From NCBI GenBank assembly GCA_018711755.1, contig DVHY01000101.1, forward strand, positions 1 through 6,432: 6,432 bases of DNA. Reading direction: 5' to 3'. Position 1 is the stretch's first letter. Each line of letters begins with the position of its first letter. Positions 3,594-6,432 of the stretch are shown piece after piece. The translations under genes and the position numbers were made by a program. This DNA comes from Candidatus Limivicinus faecipullorum (GTDB taxonomy: Bacteria; Bacillota; Clostridia; Oscillospirales; Oscillospiraceae). The notes under the pieces are model-generated. The model was not told the DNA's origin, searched no databases, and was given only the letters and a program-made list of their open reading frames with translations.

Positions 3594-6323
3594 ATGGTTA
3601 CCAACAAAGAAAATCTGTTTAAACTCGGCAAAAAAATTACGGACAGGATACCCCAGCAGCTGGGGATTGCAAAAATAACGGAGGAGGACCCTGAGTACTG
3701 GGGCATGGTGAACGTGCTCACCGATGAGATGGTGGAAGTGGCCCTGAAGATGAAAAAGCGGGTCCCCATTTCTCTGGATGAGCTGGCCAAGGCCACCGGT
3801 AAGGACAGGGATCACCTGCGTGAAGTGCTCCAGGAGATGGCGGTGGTGGGTCTTATAGAATTCCACTGGGGAGAAAAGGGCCTGCCCATGACCGAGGAGA
3901 ACAAGCGCTATGTGCTGTGCATGTATGTTCCCGGCTCTGCGGAGATGCTGCTGATGCACAAGACCATCCCGGAGACCAACCCGGAAGTCAACCGTTTCTT
4001 TGAGCGCATGTCCTTTTTGCCTCTGGAACATGTCACTCCCATGGTCCCCCCCGGCGGAGCGGGCATAGGCATGCACGTAATCCCTGTGGAGAAGGCCATT
4101 CCCGCCCAGTCCCAGTCTCTGGATATCGAGCGGCTGTCCCACTGGCTGGACAAGTATGAGGGCCATCTGGGCGTGGGCGTATGCTCCTGCCGACGCAGCG
4201 AGACTCTCCAGGGCCGCGGCTCCGGGGATGTGCCCGATGAATGGTGCATAGGCGTGGGCGAATTTGCGGACTACTGCGTGCAGACCGGCAAGGGCAGATA
4301 CGCCACCAAGGAGGAGGTCCTGGCGGTGCTTCAGCGGGCCGAGGACCTGGGCTATGTCCACCAGATAACCAATATCGACGGAGAAAATAAAATATTCGGC
4401 ATATGCAACTGCCCCACCGGCGTGTGCTATGCCCTGCGCACCTCCCAGTATTTCAATACCCCCAACCTGTCCCGCAGTGCTTACGTGGCCCATGTGGACA
4501 CGGAAAACTGTGTGGCCTGCGGCAAGTGCGTAGAGGTCTGCCCCGCCGGCGCCGCCAAGCTGGGCCAGAAACTCTGCACCAAGAGCGGTCCCATCCAGTA
4601 TCCCAAGCACGAGCTGCCGGACGCCGTAAAATGGGGTCCGGAAAAGTGGAGCCCCAACTACAAGGAAGACAATGAGATAAACTGCTATGACACCGGCACC
4701 TCCCCCTGCAAGACCGCCTGCCCCGCCCACATAGCCGTCCAGGGATATATCAAGATGGCGGCCCAGGGCAGATATATGGACGCCCTGAAGCTCATCAAGC
4801 AAGACAACCCCTTCCCCGCCGTCTGCGGCAGCATCTGCAACCGCCGCTGCGAGGAGGAGTGTACCCGGGGCGACGTGGACCGGGCCGTAGCTATAGACGA
4901 GATCAAGAAATTCATAGCCGAGCAGGAGCTGAAAGAGGAGAACCGCTACATACCCCCCATAAAGAACTTCCGTCCCACCCTGGAGAAGTTCCCGGAGAAG
5001 ATAGCCATAATCGGAGCCGGCCCAGCCGGCATGAGCTGCGCCTATTATCTGGCCATGATGGGCTACGAGAACGTCACCGTCTTTGACCGCAACGCCGTTC
5101 CCGGCGGCATGCTCACCTTGGGCATCCCATCCTTCCGCCTGGAAAAGGACGTGGTCAACGCCGAGATAGAGGTCCTGCGCCGGATGGGCGTGGAGTTCAA
5201 ATGCGGCGTGGACGTGGGTAAGGATGTCACCCTGGCCCAGCTCCGGGAGCAGGGCTACAAGGCCTTCTACCTGGCTATCGGTGCTCAGAAATCCGCTCAC
5301 CTGGGCGTGCCCGGAGAAGAGCTTGAAGGCGTGCTGGGCGGCGTGGACTTCCTGCGCCGGGTGAACCTGGGCGAGAAGCCGGCGATAGGCGAAAAATGCG
5401 CCGTCATCGGCGGCGGCAATGTGGCCATGGACGTGTGCCGCACCGCTCTGCGCCTGGGCGCCAAGGACACCTATGTGCTCTACCGCCGCAGCCAGAGTGA
5501 GATGCCTGCCGACGAAGAGGAGCTGGCCGAGGCCATGGAAGAGGGCGTGCAGTTCCGCTTCCTCACCAACATCGTTGAGATAATCGGCAGCGAAGGCAAG
5601 GTCAGCGCCGTGAAGGTGGAGCTCATGGAGCTGGGCGAGGCCGGGCCTGACGGCCGCCGCAAGCCCATAGGCACCGGCAAATTCGAGACCATAGCCGTGG
5701 ACAGCGTCATCGGGGCCGTTGGCCAGCTGGTGGACCTGGGCGGCATAGCTCCCGAGGCAATGAGCTTCACCAAGAAGGGCACTGTGGTTGTGGACGAGGT
5801 CACGGCCCAGACCGCCCAGAAGGACATTTTTGCCGGCGGCGATTTTGTCACCGGGCCCAAGTTTGCCATCGACGCCATCGCAGCGGGCCGTGTGGGCGCC
5901 GAGTCCATCCACCGCTTTGTGCAGCCCGGTCAGGACCTGCGCATCCACCGCAATCTCAGGAAGTTCGTACAGCTGGACAAGACCCAGGCCCTCATACCCA
6001 TCGGCTTTGATAATGCCCCCCGCCAGGTTCCCGCCCACGACAAGACCAAGGCCAAGAGCTTTTCCAACGACCGTGTCACCTTCACCGAGGAGCAGGTCAG
6101 GAAAGAGGCCTCCCGCTGCCTGGGCTGCGGCGCCACCGTGGTGGACGAGAACAAGTGCATCGGCTGCGGACTGTGTACCACAAAGTGTGAGTTCGACGCC
6201 ATTCATCTCCGCCGCGACCTGCCGGAGTGCAGCAATATGTACAAGGCGGAAGATAAACTGAAGGCCATACTCCCCTATGCCGCCAAGCGTGAGGTGCGCA
6301 TAATCAAGAACAAGAAAAAATAA
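3594..6323 (+). CDS. Multidomain iron-sulfur flavoprotein: N-terminal Cys-rich/ferredoxin module fused to a GltD/SudA-like NAD(P)H oxidoreductase
   Basis: 909 aa, about twice a stand-alone GltD. In order: winged-helix-like segment (about 40-95); unnamed Cys-rich domain (about 105-295) with CSC (197-199), C218, C228 and CNCPTGVC (271-278); a [4Fe-4S] motif C-x2-C-x2-C-x3-CP (306-317); the GltD/dihydropyrimidine dehydrogenase-type iron-sulfur domain (CxxxCP 372-377 and Cys 411, 415, 419, 423); FAD-binding GAGPAG (474-479); NAD(P)H-binding GGGNVAMD (606-613) followed by the GltD-typical VLYRRSQSEMPA (628-639); the second FAD motif DIFAGGD (744-750); and a C-terminal CLGC (842-845) plus C-x2-C-x2-C-x3-C (855-865) cluster. 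The core implies hydride transfer between NAD(P)H and FAD with electrons relayed through clusters to ferredoxin, sulfur compounds or an unknown partner. Cytoplasmic; no signal peptide or membrane helix. A GGGGG-rich ribosome binding site (3583-3588) precedes the ATG. No GltA-like large subunit is nearby, so glutamate synthesis is not indicated. Substrate unknown. Confidence 0.9.
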   Translation: MVTNKENLFKLGKKITDRIPQQLGIAKITEEDPEYWGMVNVLTDEMVEVALKMKKRVPISLDELAKATGKDRDHLREVLQEMAVVGLIEFHWGEKGLPMTEENKRYVLCMYVPGSAEMLLMHKTIPETNPEVNRFFERMSFLPLEHVTPMVPPGGAGIGMHVIPVEKAIPAQSQSLDIERLSHWLDKYEGHLGVGVCSCRRSETLQGRGSGDVPDEWCIGVGEFADYCVQTGKGRYATKEEVLAVLQRAEDLGYVHQITNIDGENKIFGICNCPTGVCYALRTSQYFNTPNLSRSAYVAHVDTENCVACGKCVEVCPAGAAKLGQKLCTKSGPIQYPKHELPDAVKWGPEKWSPNYKEDNEINCYDTGTSPCKTACPAHIAVQGYIKMAAQGRYMDALKLIKQDNPFPAVCGSICNRRCEEECTRGDVDRAVAIDEIKKFIAEQELKEENRYIPPIKNFRPTLEKFPEKIAIIGAGPAGMSCAYYLAMMGYENVTVFDRNAVPGGMLTLGIPSFRLEKDVVNAEIEVLRRMGVEFKCGVDVGKDVTLAQLREQGYKAFYLAIGAQKSAHLGVPGEELEGVLGGVDFLRRVNLGEKPAIGEKCAVIGGGNVAMDVCRTALRLGAKDTYVLYRRSQSEMPADEEELAEAMEEGVQFRFLTNIVEIIGSEGKVSAVKVELMELGEAGPDGRRKPIGTGKFETIAVDSVIGAVGQLVDLGGIAPEAMSFTKKGTVVVDEVTAQTAQKDIFAGGDFVTGPKFAIDAIAAGRVGAESIHRFVQPGQDLRIHRNLRKFVQLDKTQALIPIGFDNAPRQVPAHDKTKAKSFSNDRVTFTEEQVRKEASRCLGCGATVVDENKCIGCGLCTTKCEFDAIHLRRDLPECSNMYKAEDKLKAILPYAAKREVRIIKNKKK

Positions 6324-6353
6324 AAAGGCTTTCCGTATACACTTTCCCCTGCA

Positions 6354-6384
6354 AAAACTCCCGTGCCTGCGGCACGGGAGTTTT
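6354..6384 (+). terminator. Perfect hairpin terminator after the flavoprotein gene
   Basis: AAAACTCCCGTGCC (6354-6367) and GGCACGGGAGTTTT (6371-6384) form a perfect 14-bp stem with a three-base TGC loop, 30 bases after the TAA stop. The A-run on the left and T-run on the right make it usable from both directions, so a convergent gene may end beyond the right edge. Confidence 0.88.
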
Positions 6385-6393
6385 GCGACTGTC

Positions 6394-6416
6394 AAAAAAG
6401 CCTCGCAGAGTTTTTT
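6394..6416 (+). terminator. Possible secondary weak hairpin with T-run
   Basis: AAAAAA and CTC (6394-6404, two-base bulge) can pair with GAG and TTTTTT (6408-6416) around a GCA loop. The stem has only three G/C-containing pairs, so it is weak alone, but the six-T run could back up the terminator just upstream. The remaining bases to the right edge show nothing further. Confidence 0.22.
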
Positions 6417-6432
6417 CAACCCAGCGAAAAAA

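Noticed and set aside
3594..6323. Assignment of the flavoprotein as glutamate synthase small subunit (GltD)
   Set aside because: The core is GltD-like, but the large N-terminal module, the C-terminal ferredoxin cluster and the absence of a GltA-type large subunit argue for a different reaction.
3576..6419. Minus-strand frame of 947 codons, fully open opposite the flavoprotein gene and longer than it
   Set aside because: It is the mirror of a GC-rich coding frame; its translation is Leu/Gly/Ala/His-rich without any recognisable domain, and the plus-strand frame carries many intact family motifs.

Overview
The window reads as a piece of a moderately GC-rich Clostridia (Firmicutes) chromosome, probably from the Oscillospiraceae or relatives. 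The grounds are strong GGAGG-type ribosome binding sites, a PdaB-like sporulation deacetylase, a DUF3784 membrane protein, a PheB-like ACT protein and oxygen-sensitive iron-sulfur enzymes that suit an anaerobe. A notable trait is heavy use of the isoleucine codon ATA inside otherwise GC-rich genes. No tRNA, rRNA, CRISPR array, insertion sequence or prophage gene was seen.

Layout. Bases 1-145 hold no gene I can name; one frame is open from the left edge to 173 and could be the tail of an upstream gene. A sigma-A-type promoter (146-174) precedes a membrane-anchored PdaB-like polysaccharide deacetylase (221-991, +). A GC-rich hairpin follows, then a second very good promoter (extended -10) drives a small three-helix DUF3784 membrane protein (1131-1469, +), whose ribosome binding site can fold into a hairpin. 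A strong terminator (1517-1563) closes this part.

On the minus strand lies a two-gene unit: a 145-aa PheB-like protein (helix-turn-helix plus ACT domain; 3372-2935) and, 26 bases on, a CyuA/UPF0597-type iron-sulfur cysteine desulfidase (2908-1625). Divergent from it, across a roughly 220-base AT-rich control region, is a 909-aa multidomain iron-sulfur flavoprotein (3594-6323, +): winged-helix-like N-terminus, cysteine-rich domain, ferredoxin cluster, GltD/SudA-like FAD and NAD(P)H oxidoreductase, C-terminal ferredoxin cluster. A perfect hairpin terminator ends it (6354-6384).

How the genes may work together. CyuA enzymes convert L-cysteine to sulfide, pyruvate and ammonia, and ACT domains commonly bind amino acids. 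The ACT/HTH protein is therefore a natural candidate sensor-regulator for cyuA and perhaps for the divergent oxidoreductase, whose GltD-like core resembles NADPH-dependent sulfide dehydrogenase/polysulfide reductase and ferredoxin:NADP oxidoreductases. The shared control region holds a perfect palindrome on one promoter, a pair of similar 20-21-base elements, and a 10-base inverted repeat bracketing the other promoter. A cysteine-responsive sulfur/redox module is the most interesting hypothesis here, but it is inference from context.
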